A stretch of DNA of 64,000 nt from Vreelandella sedimenti (GTDB lineage Bacteria; Pseudomonadota; Gammaproteobacteria; Pseudomonadales; Halomonadaceae), in contig NZ_JACCGK010000003.1 of the NCBI RefSeq assembly GCF_013416325.1, positions 62,001 to 126,000 of the forward strand, in the 5' to 3' direction. The notes beneath the pieces were generated by a model that was not told the origin of the DNA, made no database searches, and saw only the letters and a program-made list of their open reading frames with translations. Position numbers and translations under genes: made by a program. Below, piece by piece: positions 45,287-54,700 of this stretch. The number at the start of each line of letters is the position of its first letter. Positions within the stretch are counted from its first letter, which is position 1.

Positions 45287-46050
45287 TGCGTGTGGTTCAA
45301 ATTACCGACGCCCATCTCTATGCGGATATTGAAGCGCGTTCCCGGGCGGGCATACCCTGGCAGCAGTTTCAGCAGGTGTTGAATGCCGTTGTCGCCGAAA
45401 AGCCCGATATCGTGCTGTTTACAGGTGATATAAGCCAGGATGAATCGGCCGCTTCCTACGCCTTGGCAGTGCAGGCGCTGGAGCAGTTGCCTTGCCCCTG
45501 GTACTGGCTGCCGGGTAATCACGATCAGCCCGAGTTCATGGCGGCCGAGCGGCCGATGGTCGAACAAGTGGACTTGGGTTCGTGGCGCATCCTGCTGCTC
45601 AATACCCAGGTGGAGGGCAAACCCCACGGTGAACTGGGAAGCGAGCGGCTAGCTAAGCTCGCTGAACAGTTAGAGAACGATGACCGGCCCACGCTGATAG
45701 CCATGCACCACCCGCCAGTTGACGTGGGGGCGGTGTGGATGGATGCCATTGGCTTACAAGATCGCGACGCATTTTGGCAACTGCTAAGTAAACACCCGCA
45801 CGTTAAGATCATCCTATTTGGGCATGCGCACCAAGCCTACGCCGAGCATCATATTTTAGGCGTAGGTAGGGGCATAGGTGAAGCGACTATTGATGTTTAT
45901 GGCTGCCCGGCGATGGCCGATCAGTTTCTGCCTGGTGCCGAGCAGTTTGCGATTGATGAAGCTTCCCGCCCTGGCTATCGGGTTATCGATTTGGCGTATA
46001 GCGATGCCCAGGAAAGCGAGTGGCAGAGCTGGATTGAGCGCATTGATTAA
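45286..46050 (+). CDS. cpdA: 3',5'-cyclic AMP phosphodiesterase CpdA
   Basis: CpdA hydrolyses cAMP to AMP. This 254-residue class III phosphodiesterase has the metallophosphoesterase motifs in order: DAHLY (D-x-H), GDISQDE, GNHD, HHPP and GHAHQAY. Its start codon overlaps the stop of the DUF1249 gene (TAATG), so the two are coupled; a longer upstream frame would read through that gene. It may counterbalance cAMP-CRP control of catabolic operons. It is the last gene before a 177-bp gap to cysD. Confidence 0.92.
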   Translation: MRVVQITDAHLYADIEARSRAGIPWQQFQQVLNAVVAEKPDIVLFTGDISQDESAASYALAVQALEQLPCPWYWLPGNHDQPEFMAAERPMVEQVDLGSWRILLLNTQVEGKPHGELGSERLAKLAEQLENDDRPTLIAMHHPPVDVGAVWMDAIGLQDRDAFWQLLSKHPHVKIILFGHAHQAYAEHHILGVGRGIGEATIDVYGCPAMADQFLPGAEQFAIDEASRPGYRVIDLAYSDAQESEWQSWIERID

Positions 46051-46227
46051 TAGGCCTATCACATTCTTAGTCTTCGTTAGGTGATTAAGGAATAAAAAGA
46101 TAGTTATTAATTCTTTTGGGTTATTATCAACTCGGCGTTACCCTACCCACATTCGAACGTACAATTATTTATAACGTACGCTGATTTTAGCTTGTGTGAC
46201 GAGCTTGTTCTTGTGAGGTAAGGGGCC

Positions 46228-47226
46228 ATGACCCAATTGTCTACATTGTCGTCAAAAGAGCGGTCTTCAGAGACGCGTTCTTCATCTACAGCGATGCAGG
46301 GGGAGGCTTTTAATGCCCCTGATGCCGCACGCTTGACCCACCTCAAGCAACTAGAAGCCGAGTCTATCCATATCATCCGTGAAGTCGCCGCCGAGTTCGC
46401 TAACCCGGTGATGATGTACTCCATCGGCAAAGATTCGTCGGTAATGCTGCACTTGGCGCGCAAAGCTTTTTACCCCGGCACACCCCCATTCCCGCTGATG
46501 CACGTGGATACCACGTGGAAGTTTCGCGAAATGATCGAGTTCCGCAACCGCATGGCCGAAGAGGCGGGTATGGAGCTGATCGTGCACACCAACGAAGAGG
46601 GGCGGTCAGCCAATATCAACCCGTTCGATCACGGCAGCGCCAAATACACCGATATCATGAAAACCCAGGCGCTCAAGCAGGCGCTGGATAAGTATGGGTT
46701 TGATGCGGCCTTTGGTGGCGCGCGTCGGGATGAAGAAGCCTCGCGTGCCAAGGAGCGCGTCTACTCGTTCCGCGATAAGTATCACCGCTGGGATCCTAAA
46801 AACCAGCGCCCTGAGCTGTGGAACGTGTATAACGCCAAGGTCAATAAAGGCGAATCGATCCGCGTGTTCCCGCTCTCTAACTGGACCGAGCTGGATATCT
46901 GGCAGTACATCTACTTAGAGTCGATACCCATCGTGCCGCTCTACTACTCGGCCAAGCGCCCGGTGGTCGAGCGTGATGGTATGCAAATTATGGTCGATGA
47001 TGACCGCTTGCCGTTAGCGCCTGGTGAAGTGCCGGAGCAAAAGTCAGTGCGGTTTAGAACGCTTGGCTGCTACCCGCTAACCGGCGCGGTGGAATCCGAA
47101 GCCGCGACGCTTCCGGAAATTATTCAAGAGATGCTGCTGACCCGAACCAGTGAACGCAGTGGCCGCGCCATCGATCGCGATCAGGTGGGTTCGATGGAAA
47201 AGAAAAAGCGCGAGGGCTATTTTTAA
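46228..47226 (+). CDS. cysD: Sulfate adenylyltransferase small subunit CysD
   Basis: CysD forms APS from ATP and sulfate, with GTP hydrolysis by CysN driving the reaction. This 332-residue protein has the PP-loop [18 protein letters not shown] (about residues 72-89), [26 protein letters not shown] and [12 protein letters not shown]. The N-terminus is about 30 residues longer than in E. coli, rich in Ser and Thr and without a recognised domain. GAGGTAAGGGG precedes the ATG. It is followed 14 bp later by cysN. Confidence 0.95.
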   Translation: MTQLSTLSSKERSSETRSSSTAMQGEAFNAPDAARLTHLKQLEAESIHIIREVAAEFANPVMMYSIGKDSSVMLHLARKAFYPGTPPFPLMHVDTTWKFREMIEFRNRMAEEAGMELIVHTNEEGRSANINPFDHGSAKYTDIMKTQALKQALDKYGFDAAFGGARRDEEASRAKERVYSFRDKYHRWDPKNQRPELWNVYNAKVNKGESIRVFPLSNWTELDIWQYIYLESIPIVPLYYSAKRPVVERDGMQIMVDDDRLPLAPGEVPEQKSVRFRTLGCYPLTGAVESEAATLPEIIQEMLLTRTSERSGRAIDRDQVGSMEKKKREGYF

Positions 47227-47240
47227 ATGAGGAAAGTCTG

Positions 47241-48683
47241 ATGTCTCATCAATCCAATTTAATCGCCGATAATATCGAAGAATACCTGCACGAGCACGAA
47301 AACAAAGACCTGCTGCGTTTTATTACCTGCGGCAGTGTCGACGACGGCAAATCGACGCTGATTGGCCGTCTGCTTCACGACTCAAAAATGATCTTTGAAG
47401 ATCAACTGGCGGCGATCACTCAGGCTTCCAAAACCAGTGGTACTACCGGTGACACCGTTGATCTGGCGCTGTTGGTGGATGGCCTGCAGTCAGAGCGTGA
47501 GCAGGGCATTACCATCGATGTGGCGTACCGCTTTTTCTCTACCGATAAGCGCAAGTTTATTATCGCCGATACGCCTGGGCACGAGCAGTACACCCGCAAT
47601 ATGGCCACGGGGGCGTCAACCGCCAGCCTGGCGATTATCCTGATCGATGCACGCTATGGTGTGCAAACCCAGACTCGCCGCCATAGCTTTATTGCCGACC
47701 TGCTAGGTATTCAACACCTGGTGATTGCGGTCAATAAGATGGATCTGGTGGACTTCTCCGAGCAGCGGTTTAACGAGATAGTCGATGAGTACCGCGCCTT
47801 TGCTACCAATCTGCAAGCGCCGGATATTCGCTTTGTACCGATGTCGGCTCTGAATGGCGACAATGTGGTCAATCGCAGCGAACAAACGCCCTGGTATTTT
47901 AGCGATGGTTACCAGGGGGAAACACTGATCGAGCTATTAGAGAGTGTCGAGATTACCCGCGATCAGAACCTCAGCGATCTGCGTTTGCCGGTACAGTACG
48001 TCAACCGCCCGAACCTGGATTTCCGCGGCTATTGCGGCACGTTAGCTGCGGGGGTATTACGCCCTGGGCAAGACGTTAAGGCACTCCCGTCGGGTAAAAC
48101 ATCGCGGGTTGCACGGATTGTCACCTTTGATGGCGATCTAGCGGCGGCTTATCCTGGCCAGGCGATCACTGTGACCCTGGAAGATGAGATCGATATCTCC
48201 CGTGGCGACTGGCTGGTGGCAGCGGATAGCGAACTGCCACTCTCCAACACCTTTAAAGCCGATATTGTCTGGATGCAGGAAGAGGCGTTAACGCCGGGTA
48301 AGCTCTACGATTTCAAATTGGCGACCCGCGACCTTTCCGGCGAGGTCAGTGCTATTGATTACCAAATCGACGTCAATACCCTCGAGAAACATGCCACTCA
48401 CTCGCTGGGGCTAAATGCGATTGCCCGCTGCGATGTGGAACTGACCGCCGCTATTCCGGTGGATGATTACCGCACCAGCCCAGGTACCGGTAGCTTTATC
48501 ATCATTGACCGGCTGACCAATGTCACTGTAGGGGCCGGTATGATTCGCGGTACCGCCAGCGCCCCAGGCAATGCTTCAAACGCCACCGATTGGGCCGCCT
48601 TTGAACGCGACTTGAATGCCCTGGTGCGTAAGCATTTCCCTCACTGGGAAGCGAAAGATATCAGCGGCTTATTTAACCGCTAA
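47241..48683 (+). CDS. cysN: Sulfate adenylyltransferase large subunit CysN (GTPase)
   Basis: CysN is the GTPase that activates CysD for APS synthesis. This 480-residue translation-factor-like protein has G1 GSVDDGKST (about 31-39), G3 DTPGHEQ, G4 NKMD and the EF-Tu-like barrel domains. There is no C-terminal APS kinase (CysC) extension, so PAPS formation needs a separate gene, which is not present within this window. GAGGAAAG precedes the ATG. It ends 34 bp before a strong terminator. Confidence 0.95.
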   Translation: MSHQSNLIADNIEEYLHEHENKDLLRFITCGSVDDGKSTLIGRLLHDSKMIFEDQLAAITQASKTSGTTGDTVDLALLVDGLQSEREQGITIDVAYRFFSTDKRKFIIADTPGHEQYTRNMATGASTASLAIILIDARYGVQTQTRRHSFIADLLGIQHLVIAVNKMDLVDFSEQRFNEIVDEYRAFATNLQAPDIRFVPMSALNGDNVVNRSEQTPWYFSDGYQGETLIELLESVEITRDQNLSDLRLPVQYVNRPNLDFRGYCGTLAAGVLRPGQDVKALPSGKTSRVARIVTFDGDLAAAYPGQAITVTLEDEIDISRGDWLVAADSELPLSNTFKADIVWMQEEALTPGKLYDFKLATRDLSGEVSAIDYQIDVNTLEKHATHSLGLNAIARCDVELTAAIPVDDYRTSPGTGSFIIIDRLTNVTVGAGMIRGTASAPGNASNATDWAAFERDLNALVRKHFPHWEAKDISGLFNR

Positions 48684-48717
48684 AAAGCTTAGACGCACGC
48701 ACCGCAGCACAAAGCAC

Positions 48718-48748
48718 AACGGCACGCCTTGAAGGCGTGCCGTTTTTT
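48718..48748 (+). terminator. Intrinsic terminator after cysN
   Basis: AACGGCACGCC and GGCGTGCCGTT form a perfect 11-bp stem around TTGAA and run into six T residues. It ends the cysDN operon and lies just before the convergent tupA stop. Confidence 0.93.
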
Positions 48749-48762
48749 GATGAGTTGAAATA

Positions 48763-49572
48763 TTACTCAGCGTTAGGAAAAAATAGTTGCTGTCCGTCTA
48801 CCTCAAAATCCGCAATCGCTTGCTGGCCTTTATCGGAAACCAACCACTCGTGCCACTGGGCGGCGAGGTCGTGCTTCAGGTGCGGGTGACGCTCTGCCGA
48901 AAGCAATAGGCTGCCATACTGATTGAATAGCGCTTCATCGCCTTCAAACAGCAAGGTAAGGTCTTGTGGGTTGTCAAAGGCGACCCATGTGGCTCGGTCA
49001 GTAAACGTATAGGCGTCCATACCCGCGGCGGTATTCAACGTAGGGCCCATGCCGCTGCCCAGCTCGCGGTACCACTCGCCCTGTGGTGTGACCCCAGCAT
49101 CTTCCCACAAGCGCAATTCCGCGCGGTTGGTGCCGCTATCGTCCCCACGTGAGGCGAAGGGCGACTCGCTCTCGGCAATACGCTGCATGGCATCTATAAC
49201 GGTTTCGCTGTCATGGATGCCCGCAGGGTCATCGCTCGGGCCGACGATCACGAAATCGTTGTACATCACATTCAGACGTTCTGTGGCGTAGCCATCGGCC
49301 ACAAACTGCTCTTCACCTGCGGTGTCGTGAACCAGCAGGCTATCCGCATCGCCACGGCGGCCAATTTCGAACGCCTGGCCGGTACCCACGGCGACCACGC
49401 GCACATCAACCCCGGTCTCTTCGCTGAATGCGGGGATGATGGCGTCAAACAGGCCAGAGTTTTCGGTAGAGGTGGTGGAGGCCAGGGTAATGTAGTCATC
49501 GGCTGCCATCAGCGTCGCGCTGAAGGTCAGCCCTAGGGTGCCAGCGGTGATAAGTGCGGTAGTTTTGTTCAT
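48763..49572 (-). CDS. tupA: Tungstate ABC transporter substrate-binding protein TupA
   Basis: This 269-residue periplasmic protein has a signal peptide (NKTTALITAGTLGLTFSATLMA, then ADDYITLAST) and the TupA-type TTSTENSGL loop that binds the oxyanion, followed by GTGQAFEIGRRGDADSLLVHD and RGDDSGTNRAE. The Thr/Ser-rich TTSTENSG and the Arg in SRGDDSGTN separate the TupA group from ModA molybdate-binding proteins. The ATG at 49572 has AAGGAG upstream; a longer frame to 49626 is rejected. It is the last gene of the leftward tup operon, 66 bp after tupC. Confidence 0.92.
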   Translation of the reverse strand: MNKTTALITAGTLGLTFSATLMAADDYITLASTTSTENSGLFDAIIPAFSEETGVDVRVVAVGTGQAFEIGRRGDADSLLVHDTAGEEQFVADGYATERLNVMYNDFVIVGPSDDPAGIHDSETVIDAMQRIAESESPFASRGDDSGTNRAELRLWEDAGVTPQGEWYRELGSGMGPTLNTAAGMDAYTFTDRATWVAFDNPQDLTLLFEGDEALFNQYGSLLLSAERHPHLKHDLAAQWHEWLVSDKGQQAIADFEVDGQQLFFPNAE

Positions 49573-49637
49573 TTTTGCTCCTTGATCGCTTTTCATGAAT
49601 CGTTTTACTTCAATCCTAGGGCTCACTCATATTGGAG

Positions 49638-50369
49638 CTACCAGACCAACTCGCCGCGAATAAACGCCCCCGCCTCAGGTGAGGTGGGGGCGGTAAAAAA
49701 GTCACTGGCAGGGGTATATTCAAGTAGTTCGCCGTTATGCAAAAACACCACGTCATTGGCTAAGCGACGTGCTTGGTGCAAGTCGTGAGTAGTCATAACG
49801 ATACGTGTACCGCTGTGATGAAACTCCAGTACGGCATCTTCAACGGCCTTGATGGCGGCGGGGTCGAGCGCCGAGGTGGGTTCGTCTAAAAACAGCACTT
49901 GGGGATTGAGCAGCCAGGCCCGTGCTAACGCTAAACGCTGCTGCTCACCGCCGGAAAGCACCCGCGCAGGCCGTTTGGCTAGGTGTGCTAAGCCAAACTT
50001 CTCAAGGGCACTCATCGCCTGGGCTTTTCGAGGTAATGCTTTCAGTTCTGATCGAGCCGCTTTGTTGATGGCTAGCACATAGGTCAGATTATCCAGCGCA
50101 GAGCGTCGCAACAGCACCGGGCGTTGGAAAACCATGGCTTGCGCAGGCTGAATTCCTTGCCAGCGAACCGAACCGCTAGAGGGCGTTAGTAGGCCGTGGG
50201 CGAGACGCATTAACAGGCTTTTGCCCGCACCGTTCGGCCCCATTATTAACGTTCGCTGGCAGCCTGCAAGGCGCAGTGAAGTCGGTTTAAGCAGGGTATG
50301 GCCGCGATGGATAAAGCTCACGCTGTCGAGCTCAAGGGGGGCGATGGGGGGCATATGATAAGCGTTCAT
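49638..50369 (-). CDS. tupC: Tungstate ABC transporter ATP-binding protein TupC
   Basis: This 243-residue ATPase has Walker A MGPNGAGKSLL, Q-loop MVFQRPVLLRR, signature LSGGEQQRLALA, Walker B VLFLDEPTSALD and H-loop TTHDLHQA. It overlaps the TupB permease gene by 4 bp. Specificity follows from the neighbours: a TupA-like binding protein and a TupB-like permease, making a tungstate (possibly also molybdate) importer. Confidence 0.93.
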   Translation of the reverse strand: MNAYHMPPIAPLELDSVSFIHRGHTLLKPTSLRLAGCQRTLIMGPNGAGKSLLMRLAHGLLTPSSGSVRWQGIQPAQAMVFQRPVLLRRSALDNLTYVLAINKAARSELKALPRKAQAMSALEKFGLAHLAKRPARVLSGGEQQRLALARAWLLNPQVLFLDEPTSALDPAAIKAVEDAVLEFHHSGTRIVMTTHDLHQARRLANDVVFLHNGELLEYTPASDFFTAPTSPEAGAFIRGELVW

Positions 50370-51070
50370 CCCAGCCGCCTTTTCGCCGTTTCGCCGATCA
50401 TGTGGGCAATCGCGTTAATCATGGTAACCAGGGCGAGCAGGATGATCCCTAAGCCAAGTGCCATAGGCAGGTTGCCCTTGCTGGTTTCCAACACAATGCT
50501 GGTGGTCATCACGCGAGTGACGCCATCGATATTGCCACCCACAATCATTACCGCACCCACTTCGGCGCTGGCGCGTCCGAAGCCCGCTAGGATCACCGTT
50601 AACAGCCCAAAGCGCGCGTCCCACAGCAGGGTGGGGATCATACGTAGGCGCGTTAGCCCCAGTGAGTTCAACTGCTCGGCATACTCACTGTGAAGCGCTT
50701 CAACCTGCTGCCGAGTGAGGGCGGCAATAATGGGTAGCACCAGAATTACTTGGGCTATCACCATCGCGGTTGGTGTAAACAGCAGCCCCCATTCACCCAG
50801 TGGGCCTGCGCGCGAAAGCAGTAGGTAAACACAAAGCCCTGCCACGACTGGCGGTAAGCCCATCAGGGCATTTAGGGCGACAATCACGACGTTACGTCCA
50901 GGAAAGCGCCATAGCGCCAGAGCAGCGCCTAAGGGCAGGGATATCAGGCTGGCAATTAATACCGCCATCAGCGATACCTGCAGCGAGAGCATCACGATGG
51001 AGATTAACGCGCTATCCATACTCAGGATTAGGGTGAGAGCCGTACTAAAAGCGTTGTCACTGGTGAGCAT
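50366..51070 (-). CDS. tupB: Tungstate ABC transporter permease TupB
   Basis: This 234-residue permease has about five to six membrane segments and the ABC permease EAA region (around EYAEQLNSLGLTRLRMIPTLLWDAR). It is the short type found with TupA. The ATG at 51070 lacks a good ribosome-binding site, as does the next in-frame Met at residue 18, so the start is less certain than the gene. It is first in the operon, divergent from a regulator gene across a 166-bp gap containing TATGCAGT repeats. Confidence 0.9.
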   Translation of the reverse strand: MLTSDNAFSTALTLILSMDSALISIVMLSLQVSLMAVLIASLISLPLGAALALWRFPGRNVVIVALNALMGLPPVVAGLCVYLLLSRAGPLGEWGLLFTPTAMVIAQVILVLPIIAALTRQQVEALHSEYAEQLNSLGLTRLRMIPTLLWDARFGLLTVILAGFGRASAEVGAVMIVGGNIDGVTRVMTTSIVLETSKGNLPMALGLGIILLALVTMINAIAHMIGETAKRRLG

Positions 51071-51176
51071 TGAGCGTCGGTTTCACTTTTGTATGAAGAG
51101 CTGTTGTATGAAAACTGTTGTCCGAGAATTGGCATAATGTATCGAAAAATGACTTAATGCACTGTGTCCTGAAATT

Positions 51177-51222
51177 TATGCAGTCATATGCAGTAAAAAT
51201 AAAAAATTGCGCTCTATGCAGT
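51177..51222. promoter_or_regulatory. Three TATGCAGT direct repeats in the tupB/regulator gap
   Basis: TATGCAGT occurs at 51177-51184, 51187-51194 and 51215-51222. The first two are 10 bp apart, one helical turn; the third ends 14 bp before the regulator's ATG. Their position between the divergent genes suggests binding sites for the HTH regulator, which would then control both tup and itself. Confidence 0.65.
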
Positions 51223-51236
51223 GAGGCTACCTTGCG

Positions 51237-52124
51237 ATGTCTGAACCACATGCTTACCTGACCACCACAGAAGTCGCTGACTATTTGCGCTTAAAAGAGC
51301 GCAAGGTGTATGACTTGGTACGCCAAGGCCAGATCCCCTGTAGTCGGGTAACGGGAAAGTTGCTGTTTCCCCGCCAACAGATCGATTTATGGGTACTCAA
51401 CCATTTAGAAGGCGATCAGGCGCAGCGCTTATCAGTGCCGCTAGTAGCGGCCGGTAGCCAGGATCCGCTGCTGGAGTGGGCTATTCGGGAAAGCGGCTCT
51501 GATTTGGCGATGCTCTGCCAAGGCAGTGGCGACGGCGTGCGGCGGTTGCTTGACGGCAAGGCGATGCTGGCGGGTATTCATCTGCTGGATGCTTCTACTC
51601 AGCGTTATAACGAGCCCAGCGCGCTTGGCTTAAGCGGCATGCGTGATTTGTTGATAGTGCACTGGGCAAAGCGCCGCCAAGGGTTGCTTTTACCCGCTGG
51701 CAACCCGCTGAGCATCTCTGGGTTAAATGATTTAAAACGGCCCGGAGTGCGCGTGGCGCATCGCCAGTCCGACGCTGGAGCAGCACGGTTGCTGCACTGT
51801 TTGCTACAACAAGCAGGCATTGAAAGCTCGGTGATCAACTGGGCGCCACATGCTTCCTTAAGTGAAGATGATTTGGCGCTTAGCATTGGTCAGGGCGAGG
51901 CGGATGTTGGACTGGGAGTTGAAGCCGCCGCCCATCGCCAGCACCTCGGCTTTGTTACACTTTGCGATGAGCCGTTTGATTTGATTATGCAGCGGCGCAG
52001 CTATTTCGAACCTTCAATACAGCGACTATTGGCGTTTGCTCATCAAGTGCGTTTTGCCGAGAGGGCAACACAGTTAGGGGGTTATGATATTGCTGAACTA
52101 GGACGGATTGTGCATAACGCCTAG
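51237..52124 (+). CDS. HTH regulator with periplasmic-binding-like domain, probable tup regulator
   Basis: This 295-residue protein has an N-terminal excisionase/MerR-like helix-turn-helix (AYLTTTEVADYLRLKERKVYDLVRQGQIPCSRV, about residues 5-37) and a C-terminal periplasmic-binding-like domain (about 70-280) of the PBP_like type. Such proteins are found next to molybdate and tungstate transport genes and sense the metal oxyanion in the cytosol. Here it is divergent from tupBCA. GAGG precedes the ATG. I infer it represses tup when tungstate (or molybdate) is abundant. Confidence 0.87.
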   Translation: MSEPHAYLTTTEVADYLRLKERKVYDLVRQGQIPCSRVTGKLLFPRQQIDLWVLNHLEGDQAQRLSVPLVAAGSQDPLLEWAIRESGSDLAMLCQGSGDGVRRLLDGKAMLAGIHLLDASTQRYNEPSALGLSGMRDLLIVHWAKRRQGLLLPAGNPLSISGLNDLKRPGVRVAHRQSDAGAARLLHCLLQQAGIESSVINWAPHASLSEDDLALSIGQGEADVGLGVEAAAHRQHLGFVTLCDEPFDLIMQRRSYFEPSIQRLLAFAHQVRFAERATQLGGYDIAELGRIVHNA

Positions 52125-52240
52125 CGCGCTATTCGCTAACTGTTAATCTGCGGTGTCAGCAGGAGAGCTTGACCCTGATTCAATATCCGCCACACTAGTG
52201 GGGCGTTACTAACGCAAATCATCACGAAAAGGAGAGCATG

Positions 52241-52804
52241 ATGAAACAAGGACTAAACGGTAAGCGTGTTGCTATTTTAGCCGCAGATGGTTTTGAAGAG
52301 TCTGAGCTGAGCGTACCGCGCGCCGCCTTACAGAAAGAGGGTGTTGAGGTTCATGTGGTCACCCCCGACGGTAAAGGAATCCGCGCTTGGGCGGAAACCG
52401 ACTGGGGTGACAACTATGAAGCCGATAAAGCCCTTGCTGATGCCAGTGAGTCTGACTACCACGCCTTGGTATTGCCGGGTGGTTTATTCAACCCCGATGA
52501 ACTGCGCATCAACGACGATGCGTTGAGTTTCGTAAGAGGGTTTTTCCAGGCAGGTAAGCCTGTTGCCGCTATCTGCCATGCGCCGTGGATTTTAATTAAT
52601 GCGGGCGTGGTTGAAGGCCGCCGCATGACCTCGGTACACAGCGTCGCGCAAGATTTACGCAATGCCGGCGTTGAGTGGGTCGATGAGCCAGTTGTTGTGG
52701 ACAGCGGTCTTGTGACAAGCCGTACGCCGAAGGACTTGGATGCCTTTAACGCCAAGTTACTCGAAGAGCTGCAGGAAGGGCGTCACTCCGGTCAACACGC
52801 TTGA
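52241..52804 (+). CDS. DJ-1/PfpI family protein
   Basis: This roughly 187-residue protein has the DJ-1/PfpI fold features: the N-terminal VAILAADGFEESELSVPRAAL with the Glu that partners the nucleophile, LVLPGGLFNPDELR, and AICHAPWIL with the nucleophilic Cys in the elbow. Family members include YhbO/PfpI-like deglycases, chaperones and stress proteins. The annotation as protease is historical. AAGGAG lies 6 bp before the ATG at 52241; the ATG at 52238 is too close to it. It overlaps the next gene by one base, so the two are probably co-expressed. Confidence 0.92.
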   Translation: MKQGLNGKRVAILAADGFEESELSVPRAALQKEGVEVHVVTPDGKGIRAWAETDWGDNYEADKALADASESDYHALVLPGGLFNPDELRINDDALSFVRGFFQAGKPVAAICHAPWILINAGVVEGRRMTSVHSVAQDLRNAGVEWVDEPVVVDSGLVTSRTPKDLDAFNAKLLEELQEGRHSGQHA

Positions 52805-53922
52805 TGAACGTATTGCGTCAGTGGACAAGCTTTATCAAAAGGCTTGTCCACGTTATTGCCAAACCCATCAAAGGAGACAGTAGCCGCGGCGGGATGGTGG
52901 TTCATCCTTACCGCGGCTATGGCTCCCAGCGTGAAGTTTTTGTCATGGGCCGGGTGTTTCGCCAAGCCGCACTAGGTCGAGCCATTCCTCGCCATGGCAT
53001 GCTACGCGATACCGCAGACGTGGCGCGGCGCGTTTTACGCCGAGGGCTGGCCGAAGCGCAGGTAGAAATTCACATCGGCGAAAATCAGCTCTGCGTCGGT
53101 ACAGATCGAGATGGCTATTTCGACGTCCACTTACCGATTAGTCACACCCTGCCCATTGATGTCTCCTGGCACCGAGCCGATATTTTAGTGCATTGCTCAG
53201 GGCAGACGTCGGTACGTACTCACGTAGAAGTTTATATACCTCCGTCAGAGGCGGATTTGCTGATTATCAGTGATATTGATGACACCGTTATGTTTACCGG
53301 GGTGGCGGAAAAGCTCAAAATGCTTTACCGCTTATTTGTTAAAAAGCCTCATCGCCGCACCGCTTTCCCCGGGGTTGCGCCGCTTTATCAAGCTTTACAT
53401 CGTGGCGTGAGTGAACGCGCTGAGCGGCCCATTCTGTATGTATCCCGTGGCCCTTGGGCGATATACGAAATGCTCGAAACCTTTTTTCAGATCAACCGCA
53501 TCCCCGTTGGGCCGATTATTTTTTTACGCGAATGGGGCGTCTCTTTACGCAAGCCTTGGCCGCGCCGTGCAGAAGAGCATAAGCGTGAACTGATCGACCG
53601 TATGTTGACGCTTTACAATGATATGCCGTGTATTCTAATTGGCGACAGCGGTCAGCACGATCCAGAAGTATATATTGAGATCTTGAAAGCCTACCCGGAT
53701 CGGATTAAAGCGATTTACATTCGTCGAGTGGATAAAAACCCCAAGCGTGAGCAGGCGATACAACGCTTGCGCGATGAGTTGGTTGGCACCCAGTGCGAGT
53801 TGGTTCTTGCCGTCGATAGCGTTCTGATTGCCGAACACGCTCACGCCCAGGGCGATATCTCTGCTCACGGCTTAGCGGCAGTAAAGCGCGAAGTGGAGGA
53901 GCATCGCAACGATCCCGCATAA
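52804..53922 (+). CDS. App1-like phosphatidate phosphatase (DUF2183) family protein
   Basis: This 372-residue protein matches the App1/DUF2183 family. The C-terminal domain carries the HAD-like DIDDTVMFTG motif (DxDxT, near residue 158), LYVSRGPWAIY, and LIGDSGQHDPEVY (the terminal Asp motif); YADR-like AYPDRIKAIYIRRV is typical. In yeast App1 is a Mg2+-dependent phosphatidate phosphatase at endocytic sites; bacterial members are less studied. No signal peptide or membrane segment. It starts within the DJ-1-like gene's stop codon (TGATG). Confidence 0.88.
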   Translation: MNVLRQWTSFIKRLVHVIAKPIKGDSSRGGMVVHPYRGYGSQREVFVMGRVFRQAALGRAIPRHGMLRDTADVARRVLRRGLAEAQVEIHIGENQLCVGTDRDGYFDVHLPISHTLPIDVSWHRADILVHCSGQTSVRTHVEVYIPPSEADLLIISDIDDTVMFTGVAEKLKMLYRLFVKKPHRRTAFPGVAPLYQALHRGVSERAERPILYVSRGPWAIYEMLETFFQINRIPVGPIIFLREWGVSLRKPWPRRAEEHKRELIDRMLTLYNDMPCILIGDSGQHDPEVYIEILKAYPDRIKAIYIRRVDKNPKREQAIQRLRDELVGTQCELVLAVDSVLIAEHAHAQGDISAHGLAAVKREVEEHRNDPA

Positions 53923-54007
53923 CGCTGTTGCCAAGCCAGTCCCCATGGTAAAAGCTACGCTACGAAAAGGTGTGTTTAACGACGGTCATTTGTAGATAGG
54001 GACTGCC

Positions 54008-54682
54008 ATGGTTGTTGTGCTGATCATTTTTGCGCTGGCGGTATTTGTGCTCCCCAATGTTTGGGCCAAGTGGGTGCTGAAACGCCATACCCGCGGCCGT
54101 GACGATTACCCGGGCACGGGTGCAGAGCTTGCCGATCATTTGCTGCGCCGACTAGGTATTGAGGGCGCAAGCGTTGAGCGCACTGAGTTCGGTGACCATT
54201 ATGACCCTGAAACCCGCTGCGTACGTCTTTCACCAGATAACTACGATGGGCGTTCGCTAACGGCCGTCACGGTGGCTGCCCATGAAGTAGGGCACGCCAT
54301 TCAGCATCACCAGGGCTACGCGCCGCTACTGGCGCGCAGCCGCTTAGTCGGCGTTGCCCAAAAAGCTGAGAAACTCGGCGCTGTGCTGATGATGGCTGCG
54401 CCTTTTCTGTTTTTATTGACGCGTCTGCCGGGTGGTTTGGCCATTGTAATTGCCATGGCGGTGATCAGCTTTGGCACCGCAGCGTTGGTACATTTGGTGA
54501 CTCTGCCGGTTGAGTTTGATGCCAGCTTTAACCGCGCGCTGCCGCTCTTGAAAGAGTACGTCCCGCCTTACGATATGCCCGGTGCCCGGCATGTACTCAC
54601 CGCCTGCGCGTTTACCTACGTGGCCGCCTCACTCGCCAGCGTGATGAACCTAGGCCGCTGGCTGGTGATTTTGCGGCGGTAG
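54008..54682 (+). CDS. Zinc metallopeptidase of the YugP family (membrane)
   Basis: This 224-residue protein matches the YugP zinc peptidase family. It has a first membrane segment at the extreme N-terminus (VVVLIIFALAVFVLPNVW), the zinc-binding HEVGHAIQH (about residues 96-104) and two further hydrophobic segments (about 118-145 and 148-165). The conserved VTLPVEFDASFNRAL is also typical. AGGGA lies before the ATG. It is separated by 85 bp from the App1-like gene and may be co-transcribed. Its substrate is unknown. Confidence 0.88.
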   Translation: MVVVLIIFALAVFVLPNVWAKWVLKRHTRGRDDYPGTGAELADHLLRRLGIEGASVERTEFGDHYDPETRCVRLSPDNYDGRSLTAVTVAAHEVGHAIQHHQGYAPLLARSRLVGVAQKAEKLGAVLMMAAPFLFLLTRLPGGLAIVIAMAVISFGTAALVHLVTLPVEFDASFNRALPLLKEYVPPYDMPGARHVLTACAFTYVAASLASVMNLGRWLVILRR

Positions 54683-54700
54683 TTTGCAAGCATGCAGCCC

